Below are positions 1 through 9,402 of a stretch of DNA of 64,000 nt, piece after piece (the first letter of the stretch is position 1; each line of letters opens with the position of its first letter). A program made the position numbers and the translations under genes. Origin of the DNA: Deferribacter desulfuricans SSM1 (GTDB lineage Bacteria > Chrysiogenota > Deferribacteres > Deferribacterales > Deferribacteraceae); assembly GCF_000010985.1 (NCBI RefSeq), contig NC_013939.1:248001-312000 (forward strand). Direction: 5' to 3'. The notes under the pieces are model-generated. The model was given only the letters and a program-made list of their open reading frames with translations. It was not told the DNA's origin and ran no database searches.

Positions 1-230
1 AAGAGAACAAAGAAATTACCTACGGATTTAACGCTGCTAAAGAAGAATACACAGATATGATCAAAGCTGGTGTAATTGATCCAACTAAAGTTACAAGAAG
101 TGCACTTCAGAATGCTGCTTCTGTTGCAAGCTTAATGTTAACAACTGAAGCATTAATTACAGAAATCCCAGAAGAAAAGAAAGATAATCCAATGCCTGGA
201 GGAATGGGCGGCGGAATGGATATGATGTAA
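1..230 (+). CDS. groEL: GroEL chaperonin, C-terminal end (partial)
   Basis: The reading frame starting at base 3 gives 75 residues and ends in the Gly/Met tail [10 protein letters not shown], typical of bacterial GroEL. The preceding residues match the end of the equatorial domain of the 60-kDa chaperonin ([20 protein letters not shown]). GroEL folds cytosolic proteins in an ATP-driven double ring with GroES. The 5' part lies outside the window. A strong terminator follows the stop directly, so this is the last gene of its operon. Confidence 0.97.
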   Translation, partial: ENKEITYGFNAAKEEYTDMIKAGVIDPTKVTRSALQNAASVASLMLTTEALITEIPEEKKDNPMPGGMGGGMDMM

Positions 231-259
231 AAAAGCGGGCTTCATGCCCGCTTTTTTTT
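230..259 (+). terminator. Intrinsic terminator after groEL
   Basis: An 11-base stem (AAAAAGCGGGC paired with GCCCGCTTTTT) closes a TTCAT loop and is followed by a T run. It separates groEL from the convergent minus-strand AOR cluster. Confidence 0.93.
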
Positions 260-260
260 A

Positions 261-1490
261 TTAAGAAATGAAATTAGTGGCATAAAGTATTTTTGGAAAT
301 GTATAAAATTTATTAGGTTTGTAAAATGAATCAAACTTAACTCTTCTCTTTATTAAACCATAGTAAATGCCAGCATCATTTGATTCTCCAACCATAGTAC
401 AGCCGATGATAACCCCATTTTCATCCAAAAAGAGTTTTCTGAAATACCTTCTTGATTGATCATAAAAAGTAACTGTTTTTACATCATCTTTGAAATATCC
501 GACAACTGCTACTTCGACACCGAAAACTTCAGTTGTGTTATTTTTTATACTTCCATCATATTTTTCTTTAATACCAAGTATGTGTTTTGCAGCAATTTCA
601 CCGTGTTCAACAGCTGTTATCCAGTTTCCTTGAGTTGTGTATTCCTTTGTGATAAAATCTAAATCTTCAGCAATATCTCCTCCAGCATATACGTTTTCGA
701 TATTTGTTTGACAATATTCATTAACCAATATACCCCAGTTAATATTTAATGAAGAATCTTTAAAGATGTGGGTATTTTGTGTGACACCTTTACCAATTAT
801 TGCAAAATCAGCGACTAATGAGTTTCCGCTTTCTAATTCTACAGATATATTTTCTTTGTTTGTCTTAATAGATTTTATATTATCTTTTTTGTATATTTTT
901 ACACCTTTATTTTTCATGGTGTCTTCAATTATAGATGCTGCATCCTTATCTACCACTCTTGAAAAAACTCTATCAGAGGAAATAACAAGGTATTTTTCTA
1001 CATCATCTTTTAAATGGGAAAGTAAAGGTATGGTAACAAGTCCAGCTCCAAATCCGACAACGCTTTTTGCAGTTTTATAAAGTTCATGTAATTTATCTGC
1101 ATCATTTAAGTGTCTTAAATTTAGAACTCGGTCAGATTCTAAACCAATTTTGGTTGCTTCAGCACCAAGCCCTATGAAAAGATATTTATAGTTGATGATT
1201 TCACCATCATCCAAATGCACATATCTTTTATCAAAATCAACCGAAACTACAGTTTTACCAAATATAGTATCAATCCCTTTCGATTTATAAAATTCACTGT
1301 TAACTATAAATATTCCATCCCTATCTGTTTTATTAGCAACATAATAAGGGGTTAAAACTCTCGAATAAGCAGGCAAATTTTCTCTATCCACCATTAAAAT
1401 GGATTTATCATTATTAAATTTTCTCAAAGTAGTTACAAAACTAAGTGATGCTGCACTGTTTCCTAAAGCAACAATATCATAATGTTTCAT
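261..1490 (-). CDS. FAD/NAD(P)-dependent oxidoreductase of the AOR cluster (AorC-like)
   Basis: A 409-residue pyridine nucleotide-disulphide oxidoreductase fold. An N-terminal dinucleotide-binding turn (VALGNSAAS, about residue 8) is followed by a second, NAD(P)-binding turn (VVGFGAG, about 150) and a C-terminal FAD-contacting AGGD motif near residue 270. I use the ATG at 1490 because a GGAGG site precedes it inside the end of the MoaD-like gene; the longer upstream start has no such support. It follows ferredoxin, AOR and MoaD-like genes, the context of Aromatoleum-type AOR where an FAD subunit links aldehyde oxidation to NAD(P). That role is inferred from position. The gene is intact, although the catalytic AOR gene upstream is broken. 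Confidence 0.8.
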   Translation of the reverse strand: MKHYDIVALGNSAASLSFVTTLRKFNNDKSILMVDRENLPAYSRVLTPYYVANKTDRDGIFIVNSEFYKSKGIDTIFGKTVVSVDFDKRYVHLDDGEIINYKYLFIGLGAEATKIGLESDRVLNLRHLNDADKLHELYKTAKSVVGFGAGLVTIPLLSHLKDDVEKYLVISSDRVFSRVVDKDAASIIEDTMKNKGVKIYKKDNIKSIKTNKENISVELESGNSLVADFAIIGKGVTQNTHIFKDSSLNINWGILVNEYCQTNIENVYAGGDIAEDLDFITKEYTTQGNWITAVEHGEIAAKHILGIKEKYDGSIKNNTTEVFGVEVAVVGYFKDDVKTVTFYDQSRRYFRKLFLDENGVIIGCTMVGESNDAGIYYGLIKRRVKFDSFYKPNKFYTFPKILYATNFIS

Positions 1491-1491
1491 A

Positions 1492-1731
1492 TTAGCCTCC
1501 GGGGTATCCTGTCCCACCAATGATATAAATAGTTACAATATCATCCTCTTTTAATGTGAGATTTTTTTCTTTGCCAATATTTTTACCATTTACAAGGACA
1601 TTTAAATATTTATTGTTAACTTCATCTGGATCTAAAATATCATTCAATAATGCTTCTAGGTTTGTGTTTTGGTTGTATTTTTTTAATCCATATTTTTCTT
1701 GTAGTTCTCCTAAAAATTTAATGAAGGGCAT
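1492..1731 (-). CDS. MoaD/ThiS-like small carrier protein
   Basis: A 79-residue beta-grasp protein ending in GTGYPGG. The C-terminal Gly-Gly is the site that MoaD/ThiS proteins adenylate and thiocarboxylate for sulfur transfer into molybdopterin or tungstopterin. It lies 15 bases after the AOR gene and one base before the FAD oxidoreductase. A dedicated MoaD-like gene is common in AOR operons and probably helps mature the tungsten cofactor. The short AOR-moaD gap holds the imperfect inverted repeat CATAGG...CCTATG. Confidence 0.85.
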   Translation of the reverse strand: MPFIKFLGELQEKYGLKKYNQNTNLEALLNDILDPDEVNNKYLNVLVNGKNIGKEKNLTLKEDDIVTIYIIGGTGYPGG

Positions 1732-1746
1732 AGGAGGTAATCCCCC

Positions 1747-3444
1747 CTATGCAAGCTGCAATTCTTTTAGTTTATCTTCAGATGGGATACCATCTTTTGT
1801 CCAGCCCCTTACGGCATAATATTCTGGTAAAATTTCTGATAATCTTGCAACGCTACCTTTATGCGGTCCATCTGGTACAGGTTCTTCTAAAATTCTCTTT
1901 GGAAGAGTATCCTTAGATGGATCTATTCCAGCATTTAGGTTAAACAGTCTTTCAAGATTATAAACTCTTTCTCCGCACTGGACATAATATTCTTCACTAA
2001 AGTCGAATCCACACGCAGCGTTTAAGAAATCTGTTATTTGGGCAGATGTAATTGCAAATGTAGTAAATAAACAAATACCGCTGGAGTCAACCAAAGCTGT
2101 AACATCTTGGAATGCTTTACACCATTCTGCTTTACCTTCAGTAGAAGTAGGGTCAAGTTTTTCTGGAATACCCATGATCTCAGGTGATATCAGATAACCT
2201 CTAACATGGCATGCACCTCTGTTGCTTGTGGCATAATTTATAGCCATCCCTTGGGCAACTCTACCATCATAAGCTGGGAACTCCAATTTTTTAACACTCA
2301 TGGAGTAATTTGCATTACCATACATTTCGGCAAGTCTATAAGAACCTTCTGCCAATTTATCACCAAAACCTTCTCTTTTAGCCATCTTTTCCATCATTGT
2401 GACCAAAACGTTTGGATCACCAAATCTTAGAGGCATATCGGTATCAGAATCTGGTATTAACCCTTTTTCATACATTTCCATTGCACATGCAAGAGTAGCT
2501 CCGGCACTTATTGGGTCCATTCCATATTCATTACATATGTAATTAGCTTTAGTGACTGCTTCCAAATCGCTTACACCGCAATCTGCACCTAAAGCCCAAA
2601 TAGTTTCATATTCTGGCCCTTCTTTTACAACATCTCCAGCAAGCTGGGTTACTCTACCGCATGCTATAATACATCCCATACATGCCTTATTTCTTTTCAA
2701 ATATGTTTGAGCAAGTTTTTCCCCTGAAATTTCTGGTGCTCCTTCAAAAGTATCAAACTGGAAATTTTTGGTAGGTAAAAGCCCATTTTCGTTGATTACA
2801 TTTACTAAAACAGCTGTACCATATTTTGGCAAACCTTTAGAGGTTACAGGAGATTCTTTTAATAATCTATATGCGTTGAAAGCAGCGGTTCTATATTCAG
2901 CTTTTTTAGCTATCTTTACACCACCGGTTCCTCTAATAGCAACAGCTTTTAAGTTTTTGCTACCCATTACAGCACCAACACCGGTTCTTCCTGCAGCTCT
3001 GTGTTTATCATTGATGACACACGCGAATTTTACAAGTTTTTCTCCAGCAGGTCCAATTGATGCGATTTTAGCATCTTGATGGAATTCATTTCTGATTATA
3101 TCTTCTGTTTGATCGGTAGTTTTACCCCAAATATGAGAAGCATCTCTTATTTCTACTTTATCATTATAGATTGCTACGTAAACAGGTTTATCAGCTTTAC
3201 CTTCGAAAATAATCATATCATATCCAGCATATTTCATTTCAGAAGGGAAATAGCCACCAGAATTTGAAGAAGCGATTGTCCCTGTTAGAGGTGCCTTTGT
3301 TACCACCATGTATCTTCCGTTTGCAGCACCAAGTGTCCCTGTTAGGGGGCCTGTTGCCATAATAAGTTTATTCTCTGGTGACAATGGATCAACTTTTGGA
3401 TCAATTTCTTCTGATAAATATTTAGAAGCAAGACCATAGTGCAA
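1747..3444 (-). pseudogene. Aldehyde:ferredoxin oxidoreductase, 3' part (interrupted by IS)
   Basis: Carries all but the first 38 codons of a tungsten-type AOR. Visible features are the LTGT segments of the N-terminal tungstopterin-binding domain, the CMGCIIAC cluster motif near residue 250 of the fragment and the NLERLFN helix typical of the family. The apparent start (TTG, giving MHY) comes from the end of the inserted IS. The true N-terminus lies beyond the IS at 4754-4867. Removing the IS and one copy of the 9-bp duplication restores one uninterrupted frame of about 597 residues, a normal AOR length, so the insertion is the only visible lesion. An intact enzyme would oxidise aldehydes to acids with reduction of ferredoxin. 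Confidence 0.9.
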
Positions 3445-4753
3445 CTAATTTTGTGTAAGATTTTTATCCTCCTGTAATCTACCATATTTCTCAACTCTCT
3501 TATTCTTCAATACTATTAAAAAATAGTTCCAATGTTTCATCTTACGGGTTCTATAACTACCATTCATCTCCAATATCACTAAAAATACTACCTTTTCTAA
3601 CGCTTTCTTATCATTAAATACTTCAATTACCTTAGATCGTCTTTTAACCTCCTTATGAAACCTCTCCAAAGGATTTGTAGTGTAAATATATGGTCTCATT
3701 AGAGCTGGATATTTCAAATAAGTCATCAACTCTGGCAAATCCCTTTCCCATGATGCAACCATCTCTGGATATTTATATGACCAGTTCCTGCGAAATATCT
3801 CAAAATTCCTTAAAAATTCCTCTTCATTCTCTTGCATGTATATGTTTTTCATATCTTCAGTTACAGCACTCTCATCCCGCTTGCGTACCTTGGATAATGA
3901 GCTCCGCACTTTGTGAACTACGCAAGTCTGAAAATCTGCTTTAGGATAAACCTCAAGTACTGCTTCTTTGATACCTTTTAAACCATCTGCTACAACTAAT
4001 ATTGGCTCCTGTAACCCTCTCTCCCTAAGCTCATATAGCAATTCCTTCCAGTTTAATGCACTTTCTCCACTACCACCAAATGTGTAAAATGCAAGAATCT
4101 CTTTATGACCATCCTCATCAATTCCCATAACTGTGTATATAACCTCACTTGATACCGTACCCCTTTTCAATTTTAAATATGTGCCATCTATAAACAAAAT
4201 CGGATACCATTGTTCAAATCTTCTGTTGTGATATTTTTCCAACTCTTCCAAAATATCATCAGTTATCTTGCTCACCCACTTTGGAGAATACTTCTGACCA
4301 AGTAAATTCTCTAATGTTCGCACTATATCCCTGGTTGAACAACCTCCCTGATACATTGATATCACTATATCATCTAATTCAAACGTTGTACGTTTATATG
4401 GCTCTAAAAATGATGGCTGAAATTTTATCTTTCGTGTCCTTGGTATTTTTACCCCTTCTACTTTACCAAAAATTGTATTAAAATTGCGTGTATAATATCC
4501 ATTCTTACTATCAGCATTTAATGAACAGTGGACCTCTCTTTCTATTTCTCCAAGCTTTTCTAAAAAATTAACAAACTGTTTTGACATAAATTCCATAAAA
4601 ATTTCTCTAATATCCTTTCTTTTTTCAAATAATTCAGCTAAATTATAATTATTCATGGGGTATACCTCCTCCTTTTTCTTTTTTATGGGGTTAAGTAGAT
4701 TACAGGAGGTATACCTCTTTTGCAATCCTTACACAAAATTCTTATACACTACC
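3436..4753 (-). mobile_element. IS256-family insertion sequence, copy 1, inside the AOR gene
   Basis: A 1318-base element with one transposase gene. Imperfect terminal inverted repeats share TAGTG and AATTTTGTGTAAG. It is flanked by the 9-base direct repeat agcaagacc (3427-3435 and 4754-4762), a target duplication size usual for IS256. The perfect duplication points to a fairly recent insertion. A second, diverged copy lies at 35826-37142 in the same orientation. Confidence 0.93.
3445..4656 (-). CDS. IS256-family (Mutator-like) transposase
   Basis: A 403-residue DDE transposase. The catalytic acidic residues are visible in LFIDGTYLKL, VVADGLKGI and the C-terminal NPLERFHKEVKRR, which carries the Glu and the family signature. 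The start is the ATG at 4656, matching the second copy (MNNYNLAELFEKRKDIRE); an upstream extension is possible in this copy only. The protein is close but not identical to the one encoded at 35835-37046. It appears complete and may be active. Confidence 0.93.
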   Translation of the reverse strand: MNNYNLAELFEKRKDIREIFMEFMSKQFVNFLEKLGEIEREVHCSLNADSKNGYYTRNFNTIFGKVEGVKIPRTRKIKFQPSFLEPYKRTTFELDDIVISMYQGGCSTRDIVRTLENLLGQKYSPKWVSKITDDILEELEKYHNRRFEQWYPILFIDGTYLKLKRGTVSSEVIYTVMGIDEDGHKEILAFYTFGGSGESALNWKELLYELRERGLQEPILVVADGLKGIKEAVLEVYPKADFQTCVVHKVRSSLSKVRKRDESAVTEDMKNIYMQENEEEFLRNFEIFRRNWSYKYPEMVASWERDLPELMTYLKYPALMRPYIYTTNPLERFHKEVKRRSKVIEVFNDKKALEKVVFLVILEMNGSYRTRKMKHWNYFLIVLKNKRVEKYGRLQEDKNLTQN

Positions 4754-4867
4754 AGCAAGACCTCTACCGCCTATAAATTTTTTTGCCCAGTCAAAGTTTA
4801 AATCTTCTATTTTGTAGGTTCTATCAGTCAAATTAACTCTTAATATTTTTCCAATCCAACCGTACAT
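4742..4867 (-). pseudogene. AOR, 5' part (first 38 codons)
   Basis: ATG at 4867 opens MYGWIGKILRVNLTDR and runs to FIGGRGLA, the standard N-terminus of tungsten AORs. After codon 38 it enters the IS and stops four codons later. The last nine bases (GGTCTTGCT on the coding strand) are the target duplication that restarts the gene at 3435. It follows the stop of the upstream ferredoxin gene by one base, with GGAGG as ribosome site. Confidence 0.9.
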
Positions 4868-4868
4868 A

Positions 4869-5348
4869 TTACACCTCCATGGTCCCTTCTTTTAACACAT
4901 TGATAAATTTTTTGATTTTATTACGTGTTGCAGTATCCTCTTCACTATAAGTAAGACATCCAGTTGGACAGAAGGCTACACACTCTGGATAATCTTCACC
5001 ACATAAATTACATTTATCGGCTTTCATCTTCCATGGAGCATATTTAATCATACCAAATGGGCATGCACTGACACATGTTCTACATCCAACACATTTTTCA
5101 TCCAAAACATATACAACACCTGTATCTGGATTTTTCTCAATAGCTCCTTTTGGACATGCTTTTAGACACCATGGTTCATCGCATTGCATACATGTTGCAG
5201 TTATAAAGACAGCTTCTTCCAAAAATACCTCATTTACAATTCTTGATTTTGATGGAGCAAATTCACCTGTGTGTTTGAAGGAGCATGCAAGCTCGCATGA
5301 CTTACAGCCGATACACTTTTCTGGTTCTACTCTGATTAGTTTTTGCAT
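4869..5348 (-). CDS. Four-cluster 4Fe-4S ferredoxin subunit of AOR (AorA-like)
   Basis: A 159-residue HycB/DmsB-type electron-transfer protein. Sixteen cysteines fall in four groups: CIGCKSCELAC near residue 14, CMQCDEPWCLKAC near 58, CVGCRTCVSAC near 86 and CNLCGEDYPECVAFC near 112, enough for four 4Fe-4S clusters. It is first in the AOR operon and would pass electrons between the tungsten subunit and the FAD subunit or ferredoxin. It is intact despite the IS downstream. It has no Tat signal, so a cytoplasmic location is likely. Confidence 0.88.
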   Translation of the reverse strand: MQKLIRVEPEKCIGCKSCELACSFKHTGEFAPSKSRIVNEVFLEEAVFITATCMQCDEPWCLKACPKGAIEKNPDTGVVYVLDEKCVGCRTCVSACPFGMIKYAPWKMKADKCNLCGEDYPECVAFCPTGCLTYSEEDTATRNKIKKFINVLKEGTMEV

Positions 5349-5369
5349 AGGGGACCTCCCTTTTGTTTA

Positions 5370-5398
5370 TTGAAAATTACCTCAACGTAAATTATAAC
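5370..5398 (+). promoter_or_regulatory. Sigma-70-type promoter placing the start site at the ATG
   Basis: TTGAAA (5370-5375), 17 bases, then TATAAC (5393-5398). The expected transcription start about seven bases downstream coincides with the ATG at 5405. No Shine-Dalgarno can exist between them, so a leaderless mRNA is likely. Confidence 0.55.
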
Positions 5399-5404
5399 AT
5401 AGTT

Positions 5405-6115
5405 ATGGAAGATTTTCAAAAAAAATTAGAAAATATTCAAAAAGAAATAGTTAATCCTTTATATTATTTTATAAATAACAATAAATTAGATTTAATCGAG
5501 TTAATTAAAAATGTTTTTGTGACTTTGTTTGTAAGAAAAGAACTTGTAAGTTGCGATATATTTAAAAAACTGTTTAATGAGATTAAAAATTGTCCACCTC
5601 AGGTTGCAACATTGTTTAGGCAAGAATATGTGAGATATTCTTATTTCCCCTTATGTGTAGAAAATATTTTACAATTGGCTCACATTTTAAAAAAATATTC
5701 AAATGAATCTATTTATGAAGTTGCAGCTGGAAGTGGTTGGCTTTCATTTTATTTGAGTAGATATGGGGTTGGGATATCAAAAGCTATTGATAACTATTCT
5801 TGGGATAAGCTTTTTGAAAAAGAATTGCCGATAAAAGTGGAAAGAGAGGACGCAGTTGAAGTTATTAGAAATGAAAAACCATCAACTGTTTTGATCAATT
5901 GGCCACCACCAGAAGATGAATTTTTAGTTAGTTGTTTTGAGGCAATGAGAAAAAATAGTTATCTTATCGTAATCAGCGATGTTGATTACAAAGTTACGAG
6001 TAACAAGTTATTTTTTGAAAACTATAAAAATCAAAAACTTTATGAGGAAAAACTTAAATACTCTTTTCCTGGTTTCAACGATACGATAAAAGTATATAAA
6101 AAATCTATTAAATAA
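5405..6115 (+). CDS. Methyltransferase-like protein of unknown substrate
   Basis: 236 residues from the ATG at 5405; an upstream TTG would add 14 residues but lies within the promoter. Residues around 100-130 read ESIYEVAAGSGWLSFYLSRYG, resembling motif I of class I SAM methyltransferases (E-x-G-x-G), followed by an acidic position. INWPPPEDEFL about 60 residues later sits where motif IV (N/D-P-P) is expected. I do not recognise a specific family. It stands alone between divergent and convergent operons, has no signal peptide, and is unusually rich in Lys, Asn and Tyr. Confidence 0.6.
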   Translation: MEDFQKKLENIQKEIVNPLYYFINNNKLDLIELIKNVFVTLFVRKELVSCDIFKKLFNEIKNCPPQVATLFRQEYVRYSYFPLCVENILQLAHILKKYSNESIYEVAAGSGWLSFYLSRYGVGISKAIDNYSWDKLFEKELPIKVEREDAVEVIRNEKPSTVLINWPPPEDEFLVSCFEAMRKNSYLIVISDVDYKVTSNKLFFENYKNQKLYEEKLKYSFPGFNDTIKVYKKSIK

Positions 6116-6145
6116 AAGGGTGTTGTAATACAACACCCTTGATTT
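6114..6145. terminator. Bidirectional terminator between convergent genes
   Basis: AAGGGTGTTGT pairs with ACAACACCCTT around a tiny loop, with A-rich and T-rich flanks on either side. It ends both the plus-strand orphan gene and the long minus-strand ribosomal operon. Confidence 0.85.
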
Positions 6146-6155
6146 ATTATTAATA

Positions 6156-6545
6156 TTAACGTTTTGAGAATTGAGGGCTTTTTCTTGCTTTTGGTTTTCC
6201 GTATTTCTTTCTTTCCACCATACGTGGATCTCTTGTAAGAAAACCTTTTTTCTTCAATGGAGATCTAAAATCTTCATTGTATGCAACAAGCGCTCTAGCT
6301 ATACCATGTCTGATTGCACCAGCTTGCCCTGATTTACCACCACCTTTTACAGTAATGTAAAGGTCAAATTTATTAGTTGCATTTACGGTTTCTAATGGTT
6401 GCATCAGAATCATTTTTAATGTTGGACGCTCAAAATATTCATCCAATGGTTTACCATTTACTGTGATATTGCCGTTACCTGGTTTTAAAAATACTCTTGC
6501 TACCGATGTTTTTCTTCTTCCTGTTCCGTAAAAATACTCAGCCAT
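6156..6545 (-). CDS. rpsI: Ribosomal protein S9
   Basis: 129 residues with the universal S9 ending ([18 protein letters not shown]), whose basic tail reaches the decoding centre of the 30S subunit. It follows rplM by 11 bases, the usual L13-S9 pair, and is the last gene before the terminator at 6114-6145. Confidence 0.98.
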   Translation of the reverse strand: MAEYFYGTGRRKTSVARVFLKPGNGNITVNGKPLDEYFERPTLKMILMQPLETVNATNKFDLYITVKGGGKSGQAGAIRHGIARALVAYNEDFRSPLKKKGFLTRDPRMVERKKYGKPKARKSPQFSKR

Positions 6546-6556
6546 TTATTTTCCTC

Positions 6557-6982
6557 CTAAAGCTCTATCTTTTCTGGTTGTTGAGCTGCATGAGGGTGCT
6601 CATTTGAAGCATAAATTTTTAATTTTTTGAGCATTTTTCTACCTAATCTGTTTTTAGGCAACATCCTTTTTACAGCTAACCTTAAAACTTCTTCCGGTTT
6701 TTTATCAAGCATCTCTTCTAATGTACGTTGTTTTAATCCACCTAAATAACCAGAATGCCTGTAATAGATTTTTGATTTAAGCTTATCTCCAGTTACATGA
6801 ATTTTATCAGCATTAATTACAACTACAAAATCACCAGTATCAATAAAAGGTGTATAGATAGGTTTATTTTTCCCCATTAAGATTTTTGCTATCTTAGATG
6901 CTAATCTACCAAGCGTTTTCCCTTCAGCATCTACTAAATACCATTTCTTTTCAATATCTGGTTTTGCCCATGTTGTTTTCAT
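6557..6982 (-). CDS. rplM: Ribosomal protein L13
   Basis: 141 residues, normal length. The N-terminal [17 protein letters not shown] and the central [12 protein letters not shown] are L13 signatures. It is an early assembly protein of the 50S subunit. Here the rplM-rpsI pair continues the ffh-rplS operon with a 12-base gap after rplS, so this operon extends past its usual end. Confidence 0.98.
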   Translation of the reverse strand: MKTTWAKPDIEKKWYLVDAEGKTLGRLASKIAKILMGKNKPIYTPFIDTGDFVVVINADKIHVTGDKLKSKIYYRHSGYLGGLKQRTLEEMLDKKPEEVLRLAVKRMLPKNRLGRKMLKKLKIYASNEHPHAAQQPEKIEL

Positions 6983-6994
6983 CTAACCACCTCT

Positions 6995-7342
6995 TTATCT
7001 TCTTTCTTTAATTCTTGCAGCTTTTCCTCTAAGTGCTCTTAAGTAGTAAAGCTTAGCTCTTCTTACTCTACCTTTTCTCACAACTTCTAATTTTTCAATT
7101 CTTGGTGAATAGTAAGGGAATGTTCTTTCTACACCAACATTATTTGTAACTTTTCTTACTGTGAAAGTTGAAGATGCACCATTTCTGTGCATTCTAATAA
7201 CAACACCTTCAAAAGGCTGAACTCTTTCTCTGTTACCCTCTACAATTCTAAAATGTACTCTCACAGTATCTCCAGGTCTAAATTCTGGAAGCTGTCTTGT
7301 CATAAATTCCTGCTCTACAGCTTCTATGAATTTGTTTTTCAT
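6995..7342 (-). CDS. rplS: Ribosomal protein L19
   Basis: 115 residues with the L19 core ([20 protein letters not shown] and [20 protein letters not shown]). L19 sits at the 30S-50S interface. It follows the trmD fusion gene by 11 bases, as in the classic rpsP-rimM-trmD-rplS operon. Confidence 0.98.
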   Translation of the reverse strand: MKNKFIEAVEQEFMTRQLPEFRPGDTVRVHFRIVEGNRERVQPFEGVVIRMHRNGASSTFTVRKVTNNVGVERTFPYYSPRIEKLEVVRKGRVRRAKLYYLRALRGKAARIKERR

Positions 7343-7353
7343 GATATATCCTC

Positions 7354-8619
7354 CTAATTTATATTTAACCTATCTAATATTATAGCAACCGCACTTCTTA
7401 CTGAAAGGTGATTAAATTCATCATACCCTTTGATTCTTTCCAATATATAATCGCAAACCTCAAGCATATCGTCTGAAAAACCCCAACCGGTACCAAATAG
7501 CAGTAAAACTGGCTTTTCAAAAGTCAATTTTTTCAGCTCATCAAAGCTTACTGCATCATCTCTTTTTCTTGCAGTGGTACCAACCAACAAGGGTTTTTCC
7601 CCTTCTGCTTTTTCTATTTCATCTATAACTTCAATCAGGCTTTCCTTTACTTTTGTAACTCCGAAAGCCTCTTTTCTATTTTCATTGTAAGTAGCACCGT
7701 AACCTTCTCTCCAGTGCTTCAATACCCTATTAGCAATCTCCCTTTGAGCAGGCAAGGGATTTATCACATAATAATTTCTCACTCCAAAAGTTTTGCAACT
7801 TCTGGAAATATCATGTAAATCCATATTAGTTATTGCTGTTGCAACGATATTTTTTTCTTTGTCATACATTGGGTAATGCATCAAACCCACGTATAACCTA
7901 CGCCTTTTTTTTATTCTGGACAAAACATCACTATCCAGAGCAGACTTTTTTATCAAATCAACTCTGTTTTGTAAAGTAGTTTTTATAGATTTTTCCAATC
8001 TCCACTCATTTATTTTTTGATGATGTCCAGAAATTAAAATTTTTGGTACCTTTAAACCTTCAAACTCATGAGGTCTCGTATAGTGAGGGTATTCTAATAA
8101 ACCTTTTAAAAAAGATTCTTCTTGAGTTGATGTTTCATCTCCCAATACACCTGAAATCAATCTTGCAACTGCATCTATTATAACCATTGCAGCAAGCTCG
8201 CCACCAGTTATAATAAAATCACCTAACGAAATCTCTTCATCTACAACAAGGTTTCGGACTCTTTCGTCAACCCCTTCATATCTCCCACAGATGAATGTTA
8301 AACTTTCATATTGTAAAAGTTCTTCTGCTTTTTGTTGATTAAATGTTTTACCCCTTGGATCCAGCAAAATAATATGCGAGTTTTCTGTTGATTTTAATTT
8401 TCTTGCAGCTCTAACAATAGGTTCTGGTTTCATTACAAGGCCAGCACCGCCACCATATTGATAGTCGTCGGTCATTTTGTGTTTATCTTCTGCAAAATCG
8501 CGCAAATTTATTGGGTTTATTTTAAACAGCCCCTTTTCAATCCCCTTTGAAAGAACGCCTAATTCAAAAGGAGATTTAAACATATCTGGGAAAATTGTTA
8601 AAACATTAAATGTCTTCAC
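7354..8619 (-). CDS. trmD: TrmD tRNA (m1G37) methyltransferase fused to a second SPOUT-like domain
   Basis: 421 residues against about 240 for normal TrmD. Residues 1 to about 235 are TrmD, with the [12 protein letters not shown] loop, [21 protein letters not shown] and the SAM-knot segment [17 protein letters not shown]; TrmD methylates G37 of tRNAs to prevent frameshifting. From about 240 a different domain starts ([16 protein letters not shown]) and ends with [16 protein letters not shown], matching the SAM-dependent RNA methyltransferase family that is often a separate gene next to trmD (Methyltrn_RNA_4 type, my recognition). The frame runs straight through the junction with no internal stop. 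The gene overlaps rimM by 14 bases. Confidence 0.92.
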   Translation of the reverse strand: MKTFNVLTIFPDMFKSPFELGVLSKGIEKGLFKINPINLRDFAEDKHKMTDDYQYGGGAGLVMKPEPIVRAARKLKSTENSHIILLDPRGKTFNQQKAEELLQYESLTFICGRYEGVDERVRNLVVDEEISLGDFIITGGELAAMVIIDAVARLISGVLGDETSTQEESFLKGLLEYPHYTRPHEFEGLKVPKILISGHHQKINEWRLEKSIKTTLQNRVDLIKKSALDSDVLSRIKKRRRLYVGLMHYPMYDKEKNIVATAITNMDLHDISRSCKTFGVRNYYVINPLPAQREIANRVLKHWREGYGATYNENRKEAFGVTKVKESLIEVIDEIEKAEGEKPLLVGTTARKRDDAVSFDELKKLTFEKPVLLLFGTGWGFSDDMLEVCDYILERIKGYDEFNHLSVRSAVAIILDRLNIN

Positions 8620-9118
8620 TAATTAAACCGTCCCTATTAATTACAATTCTTTTGTTTATTTTGTCTATTTTTAAAACGTGATATGGGTTGTTGGAGATTA
8701 AAAAATATTCGTTTTCACTTTTTATTCTAAAAGCTTCCACGCTACCAGTCTCTTCATAATCTTCCAGCTCTCCAACAAAGTTGTTTTCCATATCAAAAAC
8801 CTTAAACCCTTTTATCTCAAACCAATAGTATTCATTTTCATCAAGCTCAGGCAAAAGATTTGCTGGATACATTATATTATATCCGGATAACTTTTTAGCT
8901 GTTTCTATATCGTCAATATTTTCAAATTTGATGAGATAAAACTCATTGTGTTGTCTCACAGAGCTAACTCTTAAAGCTTTAACAATTTCTGTCTCTTTTG
9001 CCAGCATCAAAACTTCTAATGTCTCAAATAACTCTGGATACTCCGTCACTGGCAAAACTTTTACTTCACCATCTAAACCGTGAGAATTCTTTATTATACC
9101 GATTTTTATGTAATCCAT
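8606..9118 (-). CDS. rimM: 16S rRNA processing protein RimM
   Basis: 170 residues from the ATG at 9118 (MDYIKIGIIKNSHGLDGEVKV); an upstream in-frame start adds eight unlikely residues that read into the intergenic hairpin. The N-terminal RimM barrel is followed by a PRC-type barrel (YYWFEIKGFKVFDMENNFVG). It binds S19 and helps mature the 30S head. No clear Shine-Dalgarno is visible, and a hairpin precedes the gene, so its expression may be set apart from the rpsP-khpA part of the operon. Confidence 0.94.
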   Translation of the reverse strand: MDYIKIGIIKNSHGLDGEVKVLPVTEYPELFETLEVLMLAKETEIVKALRVSSVRQHNEFYLIKFENIDDIETAKKLSGYNIMYPANLLPELDENEYYWFEIKGFKVFDMENNFVGELEDYEETGSVEAFRIKSENEYFLISNNPYHVLKIDKINKRIVINRDGLISEDI

Positions 9119-9131
9119 TTTATAGAAAAAT

Positions 9132-9156
9132 AAAGCCCTCAATTGAGGGCTTTTTA
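9132..9156 (-). terminator. Hairpin between khpA and rimM (terminator or attenuator)
   Basis: AAAGCCCTC pairs perfectly with GAGGGCTTT, followed on the minus strand by a T-rich stretch. It lies inside an otherwise continuous operon, so partial termination between khpA and rimM is more likely than a full stop. Confidence 0.6.
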
Positions 9157-9387
9157 TTATTCAAGTATTTCTAAAACTACTCTTTTGCCTCTTTTGATAC
9201 CAGCAGCGCCTAAGATTGTTCTGATTGCTCTTGCTGTTCTCCCCTGTCTACCGATTACTTTACCAAGATCAGCAGGGTCTACTTTCAATTCGATTACAGT
9301 TGTTTTTTCCCCTTCAACTTCTTCCACAACTACCTTGTCAGGATGATCCACAAATGACTTAACGATGAATTCTACTAATTCTTTCAC
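9157..9387 (-). CDS. khpA: KH-domain RNA-binding protein KhpA
   Basis: 76 residues forming a single KH domain with the GxxG loop in [18 protein letters not shown]. It sits between rpsP and rimM as in many bacteria. KhpA proteins bind RNA, usually with KhpB; the target here is unknown. Confidence 0.93.
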   Translation of the reverse strand: MKELVEFIVKSFVDHPDKVVVEEVEGEKTTVIELKVDPADLGKVIGRQGRTARAIRTILGAAGIKRGKRVVLEILE

Positions 9388-9402
9388 ATTACACCTCCGC
9401 TA

